The notes beneath the pieces are model-generated. The model ran no database searches, was not told where the DNA came from, and saw only the letters and a program-made list of their open reading frames with translations. The position numbers and the translations under genes are program-made. Below, piece by piece: positions 35,496 through 44,542 of a stretch of 64,000 nucleotides of DNA (position 1 is the stretch's first letter; each line of letters opens with the position of its first letter). Source of the stretch: Phyllobacterium zundukense (lineage in GTDB: Bacteria; Pseudomonadota; Alphaproteobacteria; Rhizobiales; Rhizobiaceae); contig NZ_CP017944.1 of NCBI RefSeq assembly GCF_002764115.1, positions 222,439 through 286,438 on the forward strand. Direction: 5' to 3'.

Positions 35496-37121
35496 ATGGA
35501 GGAATTCGCACAGCTCCTCGACAGGCTGGTTCTGACACCTGCGCGCAATGGCAAGCTTACTTTGCTTGTCGATTATTTCCGCGACACGCCCGATCCCGAT
35601 CGCGGGCTTGCACTTGCCGCCATTACCCGTGACCTCGACATCGCCAATGTCAAACCGGCGATGATCCGCGCACTCATCGCCGAGCGCATGGATGAGCAGC
35701 TCTTCGCCTATTCCTATGATTATGTCGGCGATCTCGCCGAAACCATTTCGCTCGTCTGGTCCACGGACGAACCCGTCCGCGCCAATGCCGTGCCCACCCT
35801 TGGCGAAGTGATCAGCTCGCTGGCCCGGGCCTCGCGCAGCGATGCGGTGCGGCTGGTTGAGCGATGGCTGGATCAGCTAGACGCTTCAGCCCGCTATGCT
35901 CTGCTCAAGCTTGTCACTGGCGGCCTGCGCATCGGCGTGTCGGCGCGGCTCGCTAAGCAGGCGCTGGCGCAATTCGGCGAGGTCGACGTCACCGAGATTG
36001 AGGAATTGTGGCACGGGTTGAAACCGCCCTATGAGCCGCTCTTCGCCTGGCTGGAAAACAAGGCGGACAAGCCGCAGAGCCTCGCCGCCGCACCCTTCCG
36101 CCCGGTCATGCTGTCGACCCCGCTCGAAGAGCCCGATTACTCGAAGGTCAACGCAGATGAATATGCCGCCGAGTGGAAGTGGGACGGCATCCGCGTGCAA
36201 TTGACCGCGGAGGGCGGGCGGCGCCGCATCTATTCGCGCACCGGCGATGATATCTCCCACGCCTTTCCCGACATCGCCGATTTCATGACCTTCGAAGGCA
36301 CGCTCGATGGCGAGCTGCTGGTGGCCCGCAGTGCTGATTCCGGCGTCGAGATCGGCGCATTCGGCGACCTGCAGCAGCGTCTCAACCGCAAGAATGTTTC
36401 CCCCAAGCAGCTCGAGAGCCATCCCGCCTTTGTCCGGCTCTATGACCTGCTCTTCGACGGCAAGAAGGATGTCCGTGCCTTGCCCTTTGCCGAACGCCGC
36501 ACCCGGCTCGAAGCCTTCGTCAAAAATCTCGAGCCGACACGGTTCGATCTTTCGCCACTGGTTCCCTACAAGACCTTTGAGGACCTCGTCGAATTGCGCA
36601 AGAATCCGCCGCACCCGATCATCGAAGGGCTGATGCTGAAGCAACGCTCCTCGGCCTATGTGCCGGGTCGCCCCAAGGGGCCCTGGTTCAAGTGGAAGCG
36701 CGATCCTTTCATCATCGATGCCGTGCTCGTCTATGCGCAGCGCGGTCATGGCAAGCGCTCAAGCTACTACTCGGACTACACGTTCGCAGTGTGGACGGGG
36801 CCGGAAACGGAGCCGCATCTGGTCCCGGTCGGCAAGGCCTATTTCGGCTTCACCGACGATGAGCTGAAACAGCTGGACGCATTCGTGCGCAACAACACGA
36901 CTGAGCGCTTCGGGCCGGTGCGTTCGGTGCGGGCCGAGCCCGAACATGGCCTTGTGCTCGAAGTCGCTTTCGAAGGGCTCAACCGCTCCAAGAGGCACAA
37001 GTCCGGCGTCGCCATGCGTTTCCCGCGCATATCGCGCCTGCGCTGGGACAAGCCGCCGATCGAAGCGGACCGGCTGGAAACGCTTGAAGCACTCCTGCGC
37101 GATTCCGAAACGAAAGATTGA
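35496..37121 (+). CDS. ATP-dependent DNA ligase of the repair cluster
   Basis: A 541-aa ATP-dependent ligase (extra to the NAD-dependent LigA). Residues 1-200 are the N-terminal DNA-binding domain. The adenylated lysine is K228 in motif I (EWKWDGIR). Motifs III (FEGTLDGELLV), IV (PIIEGLMLK) and V (GPWFKWKRD) follow. The C-terminal OB-fold ends RISRLRWDKPPIEADRLETLEALL. Together with exonuclease, helicase and phosphoesterase it makes the full ligase-associated set. Confidence 0.94.
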   Translation: MEEFAQLLDRLVLTPARNGKLTLLVDYFRDTPDPDRGLALAAITRDLDIANVKPAMIRALIAERMDEQLFAYSYDYVGDLAETISLVWSTDEPVRANAVPTLGEVISSLARASRSDAVRLVERWLDQLDASARYALLKLVTGGLRIGVSARLAKQALAQFGEVDVTEIEELWHGLKPPYEPLFAWLENKADKPQSLAAAPFRPVMLSTPLEEPDYSKVNADEYAAEWKWDGIRVQLTAEGGRRRIYSRTGDDISHAFPDIADFMTFEGTLDGELLVARSADSGVEIGAFGDLQQRLNRKNVSPKQLESHPAFVRLYDLLFDGKKDVRALPFAERRTRLEAFVKNLEPTRFDLSPLVPYKTFEDLVELRKNPPHPIIEGLMLKQRSSAYVPGRPKGPWFKWKRDPFIIDAVLVYAQRGHGKRSSYYSDYTFAVWTGPETEPHLVPVGKAYFGFTDDELKQLDAFVRNNTTERFGPVRSVRAEPEHGLVLEVAFEGLNRSKRHKSGVAMRFPRISRLRWDKPPIEADRLETLEALLRDSETKD

Positions 37122-37126
37122 CTTCC

Positions 37127-37921
37127 TCAGCGCTTCGGCGGTGCCGGAAAGAAGATACTCGTCCGGCGCTGGTAATCGCGAAAGGCATTGCCACGCGAGG
37201 CCAGCATGTGTTCTTCGAGCGGCGGCACACCGGAGATATGACGCAGCAGCATATACATCAGCACAGGCGCGGCGAGCGTCAGCCAGCCATGGAAATAGTC
37301 GCCGTCGAAATCCGCGGCGATCAGCACATAGGATGTCCAGCCCAGCCACTCGAAGAAGTAATTCGGATGGCGCGACCAGCGCCAGAGTCCGGCATCGCAG
37401 ATCCTGCCGCGATTGGTGGGATCGCTGCGGAAGCGCTTGAGCTGCCAGTCGGCAATGGCTTCGCCCGCCAGCGCGATGAGCATGATCAAAGCTCCGAGAT
37501 AGTCGGGAAATTCAAGCTCCACGTCCGGACGTGCTGCGGCGATATAGACGCAAATGATCAGGATAATGCCAGCAAAGGCGTGGCTCTGCAGGAAGAAGAA
37601 CATGCGCGGATCGGCGGCATCGCCCCATTCTTCGCGCAATCTGGCATAGCGAGGATCATCGTGGCTCCCCAGCGTTCGGACAAGGACATGCCCGCCAAGC
37701 CGCAGCGACCAGGCGGCAAGCAGTGCCACGACCAGATATTGTCGCGCCGGAGAGACCATGTCGCCCGACAGCACGGCGAGAATTCCGATTGCCCCGATCC
37801 CGAATGACCAGAACACGTCGGCCCAGCCATTATTGCCGGTTGCCCGCTGCATGAGCCATGCCATGGCCATGACCGCACACATGGCAACAGCTGCGATGAT
37901 GAGAATGGGAACTGCAGTCAT
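37127..37921 (-). CDS. DUF1295 membrane protein
   Basis: A 264-aa inner-membrane protein of the DUF1295 family, related to the C-terminal part of steroid 5-alpha-reductase and ICMT-like enzymes. About seven membrane segments are visible. The conserved tail is GLWRWSRHPNYFFEWLGWTSYVLIA ... SGVPPLEEHMLASRGNAFRDYQRRTSIFFP. ATG 37921 is preferred over 38062, since the 47 codons upstream are not membrane-like. Substrate is unknown. It converges with the ligase gene, 5 bp apart. Confidence 0.88.
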   Translation of the reverse strand: MTAVPILIIAAVAMCAVMAMAWLMQRATGNNGWADVFWSFGIGAIGILAVLSGDMVSPARQYLVVALLAAWSLRLGGHVLVRTLGSHDDPRYARLREEWGDAADPRMFFFLQSHAFAGIILIICVYIAAARPDVELEFPDYLGALIMLIALAGEAIADWQLKRFRSDPTNRGRICDAGLWRWSRHPNYFFEWLGWTSYVLIAADFDGDYFHGWLTLAAPVLMYMLLRHISGVPPLEEHMLASRGNAFRDYQRRTSIFFPAPPKR

Positions 37922-38314
37922 AGGGCGGAGTACCCCGAGGTGGAATTCTCCGTATCTTCGTGTATTCGTGTCGGCATCGCGGTAATATAGGCAACGTCCG
38001 AATAGGCAGCAATGCCAAGCTTCAATCAATCCACCGCCCGCATTTGGGCGTAGATCCTTCATCGAGCGGGCTTAAGCAGGCTTTTCCACACAAACCGGAT
38101 ACGATTGTCATATGCGCGCAATTTGCCGCATTTTCATCGAAAAGTGCCGTCAAATGGCGCTTTGGTCCATATGGTGCAACAATTTTTTGACGTGCTCGTA
38201 AGTCCCGTATTCAAAAAATATTACAACGAAAGCATTAGACCCTCCTTGCCTTTGGGAAAATTTTGGCATTTGTTCATGCCTTCGCAATTCTCTTAGAGGG
38301 GAAGGAAAAGAAAA
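37922..38314. other. 393-bp non-coding region before oppA
   Basis: No credible ORF or known RNA is seen. The stretch becomes AT-rich towards oppA (38180-38300). A TTGACG at about 38188 with TATTCA 15 bases later is a weak promoter candidate. A long 5' leader of oppA is likely, and a small-RNA target could lie in it. A strong ribosome site (GAGGGGAAGG) ends the region. Confidence 0.4.
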
Positions 38315-39910
38315 ATGACCTTTATGAAACTCAATCTCCGTGCGGCCTTGCTGCTTGGATCACTTATGATCGGCGCAAGCCCGGCACTGGCCGAAATGGT
38401 ACTTCATCGCGGCAACAGCGGCGAGCCGCAGACCCTCGATCAGTCGCAGACTTCGATCGACATCGAAGCCTTCATCGTCAAGGACCTCTATGAAGGCCTG
38501 ACCGTTTATGACGCCGACGGCAAGATCGTGCCGGGCGCCGCGGAAAGCTGGACCGTATCGGATGACGGCACTGTCTACACGTTCAAGATCCGCGCCGATG
38601 CAAAATGGTCGGACGGCTCCCCCGTGGTTGCTGAAGACTTCATTTTCTCGATGCGCCGCGTCGAGGACCCGAAAACGGCAGCAGGTTACGCCAATATCCT
38701 TTATCCGATCAAGAATGCCGAACAGATCAACAAGGGCAAATTGCCGGTTGATCAGCTTGGCATGAAGGCCGTTGACGACAAGACGCTCGAAATCACCCTG
38801 GAACGCCCGACCCCCTTCTTCATCGAGCTCCTGTCGCATCAGACCGCACTGCCGATCAACAAGGCAAGCTTCGAGAAGAATGGCGCTGATTTCGTCAAGC
38901 CGGGCAAGCTCGTTGGCAATGGCGCGTTCAAGCTCGCCGAGCACGTGCCGAACGATCATCTGACTGTCGTCAAGAACGAAAACTACTGGGACGCTGCCAA
39001 CGTCAAGCTCGACAAGGTGATCTTCTATCCGATTGACGACCAGGCTGCGAATGTTCGGCGCTACGAAGCCGGCGAACTCGACCTCGTCTACAATTTCTCG
39101 TCCGACCAGATCGATCGCCTGCGCGCTGCCAATGCGAAACAGGTCCATGTGACTCCGGCAGCAGCGACCTATTACTATCCTTTCGACACGCGTACCGAAC
39201 CCTTCAACGACGTTCGCGTCCGACGCGCACTTTCGATGGCCGTCGATCGCGACTTCCTCGCCAAGGATATCTACAACGGGACGAAATTGCCGGTCTATTC
39301 CATGGTTCCTCCGGGGCTTGAGACCTATGGCGAGCCAGCCAAGCCTGACTTTGCCGGCATGTCGCAGCTCGATCGCGAAGACAAGGCCGTGGAACTGATG
39401 AAGGAGGCCGGTTACGGTGAGGGCGGCAAGCCGCTGAACATCGAAATCCGCTACAACACCAACCCGAACCATGAACGCGTCGCTACGGCCGTCGCCGACA
39501 TGTGGAAGAAAACCTTCGGCGCCAATGTGACGCTGATGAATCTCGATATCTCGTCGCACTACGCCTATCTGCAGGAGGGCGGCAAGTTCAACGTCGCCCG
39601 CGCCGGCTGGACTGCCGACTATGCCGATGCGGAGAACTTCCTCAACCTCAGCGTCAGCAGCAACAAGACCTTCAATTACGGGCATTATGAAAACCCGGAA
39701 TTCGATGCGCTGATGAAGAAGTCCTATGAAGAGCGCGATCCGGCAGCCCGTTCGAAGATCCTGCATGATGCCGAAGCTCTGATCATGCGTGATCAACCGA
39801 TCGCTCCATTGATGAACGACGCCAATCTCTGGCTCGTGAACGATAAGGTCAAGGGCTGGGGCGACAACGCCAACAACGAACATCTGAGCAAGTATCTGAG
39901 CGTAGAATAA
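38315..39910 (+). CDS. oppA: Oligopeptide-binding protein of ABC importer
   Basis: A 531-aa periplasmic binding protein (SBP_bac_5). A signal peptide covers ~1-26 (FMKLNLRAALLLGSLMIGASPALA). Mature LHRGNSGEPQTLDQSQTSIDIEAFIVKDLYEGLTVYDADGKIVPGAAESW is the OppA opening. VGNGAFKLAEHVPNDHLTVVKNENYWDAANVKLDKV is another family landmark. First gene of oppA-B-C-DF. A GC-rich hairpin after it probably raises its mRNA level relative to the membrane genes. Confidence 0.94.
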   Translation: MTFMKLNLRAALLLGSLMIGASPALAEMVLHRGNSGEPQTLDQSQTSIDIEAFIVKDLYEGLTVYDADGKIVPGAAESWTVSDDGTVYTFKIRADAKWSDGSPVVAEDFIFSMRRVEDPKTAAGYANILYPIKNAEQINKGKLPVDQLGMKAVDDKTLEITLERPTPFFIELLSHQTALPINKASFEKNGADFVKPGKLVGNGAFKLAEHVPNDHLTVVKNENYWDAANVKLDKVIFYPIDDQAANVRRYEAGELDLVYNFSSDQIDRLRAANAKQVHVTPAAATYYYPFDTRTEPFNDVRVRRALSMAVDRDFLAKDIYNGTKLPVYSMVPPGLETYGEPAKPDFAGMSQLDREDKAVELMKEAGYGEGGKPLNIEIRYNTNPNHERVATAVADMWKKTFGANVTLMNLDISSHYAYLQEGGKFNVARAGWTADYADAENFLNLSVSSNKTFNYGHYENPEFDALMKKSYEERDPAARSKILHDAEALIMRDQPIAPLMNDANLWLVNDKVKGWGDNANNEHLSKYLSVE

Positions 39911-39917
39911 CCAACGA

Positions 39918-39947
39918 GCGCGCAACCCGTGATAGCGGGTTGCGCGC
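39918..39947 (+). terminator. Strong intercistronic hairpin after oppA
   Basis: GCGCGCAACCCG (39918-39929) and CGGGTTGCGCGC (39936-39947) form a perfect 12-bp stem with a 6-base loop, 7 bp after the oppA stop. No real U-tract follows, so it likely protects oppA mRNA or attenuates reading into oppB. Confidence 0.7.
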
Positions 39948-40142
39948 CTCCGTTTGCTCAGGCCACCATGTGCCAGTTTTCCGCCAGCAAATTTACAATC
40001 CGGAAATTTCACATCGTCGCGTCTCATTCATGAGTGCGGCGAATGGAAGTTCTTGAACCTTGCGGCGGAATGCAGTCTTCTGACACAGCTCGTGTGAGCG
40101 GGGCCTCTCAAGGGGCAACGTCAACAGGAAGAGATTAACTCG

Positions 40143-41066
40143 ATGTTTCAATTTGTTCTTCGCCGTCTGGCGAGTGCAGTGCCGACATTGTTCATTGTCG
40201 TCACGATTTCCTTTTTCCTCATGCGGTTTGCGCCCGGGGGTCCCTTCAATCTGGAAAGACCTCTGCCACCAGCAACGATGGAAAACCTGATGAGGGCCTA
40301 CCATCTGGACCAGCCCCTGTGGAACCAGTATCTCCAATATCTGAAAAATGCCGTAACCGGCGATTTCGGCCCGAGCTACATCTACAAGGACAACACCATC
40401 GCCGAACTGATCGGCAAGGGCCTGCCTTACTCGATCCAGCTTGGCACCTATGCGCTTCTGCTCGCCCTCATCGGCGGCGTTCTTGTCGGCACACTTGCCG
40501 CGCTCAGGCAGAACAGTTTTCTCGATTTTCTTGTCATGTCCGTCGCCACCACCGGTGTGACGGTGCCAAACTTCGTTGTCGGGCCAATCCTGACGCTGAT
40601 CTTTGCCCTGCTGCTGTCGTGGGTGCCTGCCGGCGGCTGGGGCGACGGGTCGCTGAAATTCCTTATCCTTCCGGTGATCACGCTCGCACTGCCGCAGCTG
40701 GCAGTGTTCGCCCGGCTGACGCGCGGCTCGATGATCGAAGCCCTGCACGCCGACCATATCAGAACCGCACGCGCCTATGGGCTGCCGTCACGCGCGGTGG
40801 TGGTCACCCACGCCATGCGCGGAGCGCTCTTGCCCGTGGTGTCCTATCTCGCGCCATGCGCCGCAGCTCTCCTGACCGGTTCGGCCGTCGTCGAATCCAT
40901 CTTCACCATCCCCGGTGTGGGCAGGTACTTCGTGCTCGGTGCAATCAACCGCGACTACACGCTCGTCATGGGAACAGTGGTTCTCGTGGCGATCTTCGTC
41001 ATCGTTTTCAATCTTGTGGTCGATATTCTCTACGGCCTTCTTGATCCGAGGGTTCGTCATGACTGA
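40143..41066 (+). CDS. oppB: Oligopeptide ABC transporter permease OppB
   Basis: A 307-aa permease with six membrane segments, N-terminal MFQFVLRRLASAVPTLFIVVTISFFLMRFAPGGPF as in OppB/DppB. The cytoplasmic EAA loop is LHADHIRTARAYGLPSRAVVVTHAMRGALLPVVS. The C-terminal VVESIFTIPGVGRYFVLGAINRDYTLVMG is also diagnostic. It overlaps oppC by 8 bp. Confidence 0.95.
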   Translation: MFQFVLRRLASAVPTLFIVVTISFFLMRFAPGGPFNLERPLPPATMENLMRAYHLDQPLWNQYLQYLKNAVTGDFGPSYIYKDNTIAELIGKGLPYSIQLGTYALLLALIGGVLVGTLAALRQNSFLDFLVMSVATTGVTVPNFVVGPILTLIFALLLSWVPAGGWGDGSLKFLILPVITLALPQLAVFARLTRGSMIEALHADHIRTARAYGLPSRAVVVTHAMRGALLPVVSYLAPCAAALLTGSAVVESIFTIPGVGRYFVLGAINRDYTLVMGTVVLVAIFVIVFNLVVDILYGLLDPRVRHD

Positions 41067-42198
41067 TCTGACCGATATCCCCACGACCATCATCCCGCCG
41101 GAAGAGTCCAAGGGGCGCAGCCTGTTCCAGCTCGCCGTTATCCGCTTCCGCCGCAATCGTGCTGCGATGAGCGGCATCGTGATGCTCACGCTCATCACCA
41201 TCTTTTCGTTCTTCGGGCCTTATCTGATCAACCATACCTATGATCAGGTGTTCCCGTCCTATGTGACAGCCCCGCCAAGCCTGGAGCCGCTTCCCAGGGC
41301 GGACACTCTGGGTGACGTAATGAAGGGTGTTGCGGATCGTGCCCGCGTCGAGCTTCGCGACTTCGCCGTTGAGGGCAACACCTTCACCGCAACCATCCAT
41401 TCCGATCAGCCCATCGATCCGCGTGCTACCCGCTATTTCGACCGCGCCAACGAGTTCGACAATACGCAGGTCACCGCCACCGAAGAAGACGGCAGGACGC
41501 TGAAGTTGACCGGGGAGGTCCACCGCGAATATTTCCTCTTCGGCACGGATACCAATGGCCGCGACATGCTGGCTCGCATCATGCTCGGCGGCCAGATTTC
41601 GCTCGCCGTCGGCTTCCTCGCCAGCCTCGTTTCGCTGGCTGTGGGCGTCACCTATGGCGCGATCTCCGGCTATCTTGGCGGGCGTGTTGACAATGTGATG
41701 ATGCGGCTTGTCGAGATTCTCTATTCACTCCCCTTCGTGTTCCTCGTCGTGGTGCTGGTCGTGTTCTTCGGCCGCAGCTTCATCCTGATCTTCCTGGTCA
41801 TCGGTGCGGTGGAATGGCTCGATATGGCCCGTATCGTGCGTGGCCAGACACTTGCCCTGAAGCGCCGCGAATTCATCGGCGCCGCACAAGCGCTCGGCTT
41901 GACTGACTGGCAGATTATCCGCCGCCACATCATCCCGAATACCATCGGACCGGTCATCGTTTTCGTCACAGTGGTCGTGCCAAAGGTCATTCTTCTGGAA
42001 AGCTTCCTCTCCTTCCTCGGCCTTGGTGTTCAGGCACCGCTGACCAGTTGGGGCGCGCTGATTTCCGAAGGCGCCAACAAGATGCAATCCGCACCCTGGC
42101 TGCTGATCTTCCCGGCCATCTTCTTCGTCGTTACCCTGTTCTCGCTGAACTTCATCGGCGACGGGTTGCGCGACGCACTCGACCCCAAGGACCGCTGA
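41059..42198 (+). CDS. oppC: Oligopeptide ABC transporter permease OppC, enlarged
   Basis: A 379-aa permease, ~75 residues longer than E. coli OppC (302). After the first membrane segment (~38-55), a ~95-residue hydrophilic stretch (~58-155; VFPSYVTAPPSLEPLPRADTLG...EDGRTLKLTGEVHREYFLFGTDTNGRDML) precedes the transport core. The core is canonical: GTDTNGRDMLARIMLGGQISLAVG, the EAA loop FIGAAQALGLTDWQIIRRHIIPN, and ESFLSFLGLGVQAPLTSWGALI. The extra domain would face the periplasm and might touch OppA. ATG at 41059 overlaps oppB. Confidence 0.93.
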   Translation: MTDLTDIPTTIIPPEESKGRSLFQLAVIRFRRNRAAMSGIVMLTLITIFSFFGPYLINHTYDQVFPSYVTAPPSLEPLPRADTLGDVMKGVADRARVELRDFAVEGNTFTATIHSDQPIDPRATRYFDRANEFDNTQVTATEEDGRTLKLTGEVHREYFLFGTDTNGRDMLARIMLGGQISLAVGFLASLVSLAVGVTYGAISGYLGGRVDNVMMRLVEILYSLPFVFLVVVLVVFFGRSFILIFLVIGAVEWLDMARIVRGQTLALKRREFIGAAQALGLTDWQIIRRHIIPNTIGPVIVFVTVVVPKVILLESFLSFLGLGVQAPLTSWGALISEGANKMQSAPWLLIFPAIFFVVTLFSLNFIGDGLRDALDPKDR

Positions 42199-42199
42199 T

Positions 42200-43816
42200 A
42201 TGACTGCCGATTCAAAGGGCACCAACGAAAATGTACTGTCCGTACGCGGACTGAAAGTCGACTTCACCACTCCGGACGGCGATGTAAACGCCGTCAAGGG
42301 CATCGACCTCGATGTGAAGCCGGGCGAAACCCTGGCCGTTGTCGGAGAGTCCGGCTCCGGCAAGAGCCAGACCATGATGGGTATCATGGGTCTGCTTGCC
42401 AATAATGGCCGGGTTACCGGCTCGGCAAAGTATCGCGGCAAGGAACTGGTAGGGCTTCCGCTCCAGGGCCTCAATGAAGTGCGCGGCTCGAAGATCACCA
42501 TGATTTTCCAGGAGCCGATGACCTCGCTCGATCCGCTCTATACGATCGGACGGCAGATCGCCGAACCTATCGTTCATCACAAGGGCCTCACCTTCAAACA
42601 GGCGAAGGTGCGGGTACTGGAACTGCTTAAGCTCGTCGGCATTCCCGAACCCGAACGGCGCATCAACTCCTATCCGCATGAAATGTCCGGTGGCCAGCGC
42701 CAGCGTGTCATGATCGCCATGGCGCTGGCCAACGAGCCTGACCTCCTCATTGCCGATGAGCCGACCACAGCGCTCGACGTGACGATCCAGGCACAGATTC
42801 TGGACCTGCTGCGCTCGCTGCAGAAACGCTTCGGCATGGCCGTCGTGCTCATCACCCACGATCTCGGCATCGTCAAGCATTTCGCCGACCGCGTCGTCGT
42901 CATGCGCCGCGGCGAGGTGGTGGAGAAGGGCAGCATCAAGGATATCTTCGAGCAACCGAAGGAAGACTACACCAAGATGCTTCTGGCCTCCGAACCGAGC
43001 GGCACCAAGCAACCGCCCGCCGATACAGCGCCCATCATCCTCGAAGGCCGTAACGTGACGGTGGATTTCGCCATAGGCGGTGGTTTCTTCTTCGGCTCCA
43101 ATACCGCTTTTCGCGCCGTCGACGGCGTGAGCGTCCGGCTGAAAAAGGGGCAGACGATTGGCATCGTCGGTGAATCCGGCTCCGGCAAATCGACACTCGG
43201 GCGGGCGCTTCTGCGCCTCCTGCCAAGCGGCGGTCATTATCATTTCGGCGACAAGAACATCTCGAGCTTCGACCGCTCCGCCATGCGGCCGCTACGAAGG
43301 GAGTTGCAGCTCGTCTTCCAGGATCCCTACGGATCGTTGTCGCCGCGCCAGACCGTGGGCGAGATCATCACCGAGGGTCTGCTCATTCACGAGCCGCAAC
43401 TGTCACGCACCGAGCGCGACAAGCGCGCCGTCGCTGCGCTGAAGGAAGTCGGCCTCGATCCCGCAGCACGCAATCGCTACCCGCACGAGTTTTCCGGCGG
43501 CCAGCGTCAGCGCATCGCCATTGCCCGCGCCGTAATCCTGAAGCCGAAGGTGGTCATTCTTGACGAGCCGACATCGGCGCTCGACCGTTCCGTGCAGGGA
43601 CAGGTGATCGAGCTTTTGCGGGACCTGCAGAAAAAGCACGGCCTCTCCTATGTCTTCATCAGCCACGATCTGGCGGTGATCAAGGCCATGTCCGACTATG
43701 TCATCGTGATGAAGAACGGCAAGATCGTCGAGGAAGGCCAGACCGAGGAGATCTTCGACTCCCCGCACCAGGCCTATACCAAGACGCTGATGGCCGCGGC
43801 GTTCGATCTGGAGTGA
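42200..43816 (+). CDS. Fused oligopeptide ABC ATPase OppDF
   Basis: A 538-aa double ATPase that joins OppD and OppF in one chain. Domain 1: Walker [14 protein letters not shown] (~50), signature [15 protein letters not shown], Walker [14 protein letters not shown]. Domain 2: Walker [15 protein letters not shown] (~325), signature [15 protein letters not shown], Walker [13 protein letters not shown]. Each domain carries the oligopeptide-family C-terminal extension. It starts 1 bp after oppC and ends the operon. Such fusions are common in alphaproteobacteria. Confidence 0.95.
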   Translation: MTADSKGTNENVLSVRGLKVDFTTPDGDVNAVKGIDLDVKPGETLAVVGESGSGKSQTMMGIMGLLANNGRVTGSAKYRGKELVGLPLQGLNEVRGSKITMIFQEPMTSLDPLYTIGRQIAEPIVHHKGLTFKQAKVRVLELLKLVGIPEPERRINSYPHEMSGGQRQRVMIAMALANEPDLLIADEPTTALDVTIQAQILDLLRSLQKRFGMAVVLITHDLGIVKHFADRVVVMRRGEVVEKGSIKDIFEQPKEDYTKMLLASEPSGTKQPPADTAPIILEGRNVTVDFAIGGGFFFGSNTAFRAVDGVSVRLKKGQTIGIVGESGSGKSTLGRALLRLLPSGGHYHFGDKNISSFDRSAMRPLRRELQLVFQDPYGSLSPRQTVGEIITEGLLIHEPQLSRTERDKRAVAALKEVGLDPAARNRYPHEFSGGQRQRIAIARAVILKPKVVILDEPTSALDRSVQGQVIELLRDLQKKHGLSYVFISHDLAVIKAMSDYVIVMKNGKIVEEGQTEEIFDSPHQAYTKTLMAAAFDLE

Positions 43817-43892
43817 CGGCTCTTGCTTTCAACCGCAAAGGACGCCATTTTATAGACAATTGCGTATATCCATATAGACGCGGAGTTATAGA

Positions 43893-44132
43893 ATGGCGTT
43901 TTCCGTGAAAGACAAAGCGACCGATGAGGCGGTGCGACGGCTGGCAAAGCTGAAGAATACAACTCTTACCGAGGCCATTCGCGAAGCCGTTGTCCATGAA
44001 TATGACCGTGCCAAGCGAGAAACTCCGTTGCACGAAAAGCTGGAGAAGATTTTCGAAGAGTACCGGAGTTATCCGAAGACTGGTCTGGAGGCCGATAAAG
44101 CTTTCTTCGACGACCTTTCGGGCGACGAATGA
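43893..44132 (+). CDS. vapB: VapB-type antitoxin
   Basis: A 79-aa antitoxin, MAFSVKDKATDEAVRRLAKLKNTTLTEAIREAVVHEYDRAKRETPLHEKLEKIFEEYRSYP, of the ribbon-helix-helix VapB family (Rv0623-like). The C-terminal tail (GLEADKAFFDDLSGDE) should bind the toxin. It overlaps vapC by 4 bp. AT-rich promoter sequence with two ATAGAC copies lies upstream. Confidence 0.9.
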   Translation: MAFSVKDKATDEAVRRLAKLKNTTLTEAIREAVVHEYDRAKRETPLHEKLEKIFEEYRSYPKTGLEADKAFFDDLSGDE

Positions 44133-44527
44133 TATTTGTGGACGCTTCGGCTGTGATCGCCATTGTCGATGGCGAAGAAGACGCTGACTCGCTTTCCGAG
44201 CGGCTCACTCAAGGTTCGACTGTTTATATCTCGCCAATGGTCGTCTACGAAACTGTAACCGGCCTCGCCCGCAAGAGGTCCTGTGCAATCGAAGTTGCCG
44301 AACGAGCAGTCGATATTTTCATTGACCAGACCGATGCTCAAACAGTCGATGTCACTGCAGCAATTGGCAGGGATGCTGTTGCTGCATTCAACAGATTTGG
44401 CCGCGGCCGCCATAAGGCTAATCTCAACATGGGCGATTGCTTTGCTTACGCCTGTGCCAAGGCACATCAATTGCCCTTGTTATTTAAGGGCAATGACTTC
44501 CCTTACACCGATATTGAAGTGGCTTGA
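44129..44527 (+). CDS. vapC: VapC PIN-domain toxin
   Basis: A 132-aa PIN-domain ribonuclease. Acidic residues are D5 (MIFVDASAVIAIVDGE), E in YETVTGLARKRS, and D in LNMGDCFAYACAKAHQLPLLFKGNDF. The family is VapC30-like. It is a complete type II module with vapB, placed between the opp operon and the sugar genes. It converges with fructokinase, 15 bp apart. Confidence 0.93.
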   Translation: MIFVDASAVIAIVDGEEDADSLSERLTQGSTVYISPMVVYETVTGLARKRSCAIEVAERAVDIFIDQTDAQTVDVTAAIGRDAVAAFNRFGRGRHKANLNMGDCFAYACAKAHQLPLLFKGNDFPYTDIEVA

Positions 44528-44542
44528 AACGGCCGCCGGTGC

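Noticed and set aside
39918-39947. Definite end of the oppA transcript
   Set aside because: The stem is strong but there is no U-tract, and oppB-C-DF follow on the same strand, so it is more likely an intercistronic stabiliser.
38360-40027. 555-aa open frame antisense to oppA
   Set aside because: Covers the whole of oppA on the other strand with no family resemblance; codon-bias artefact.
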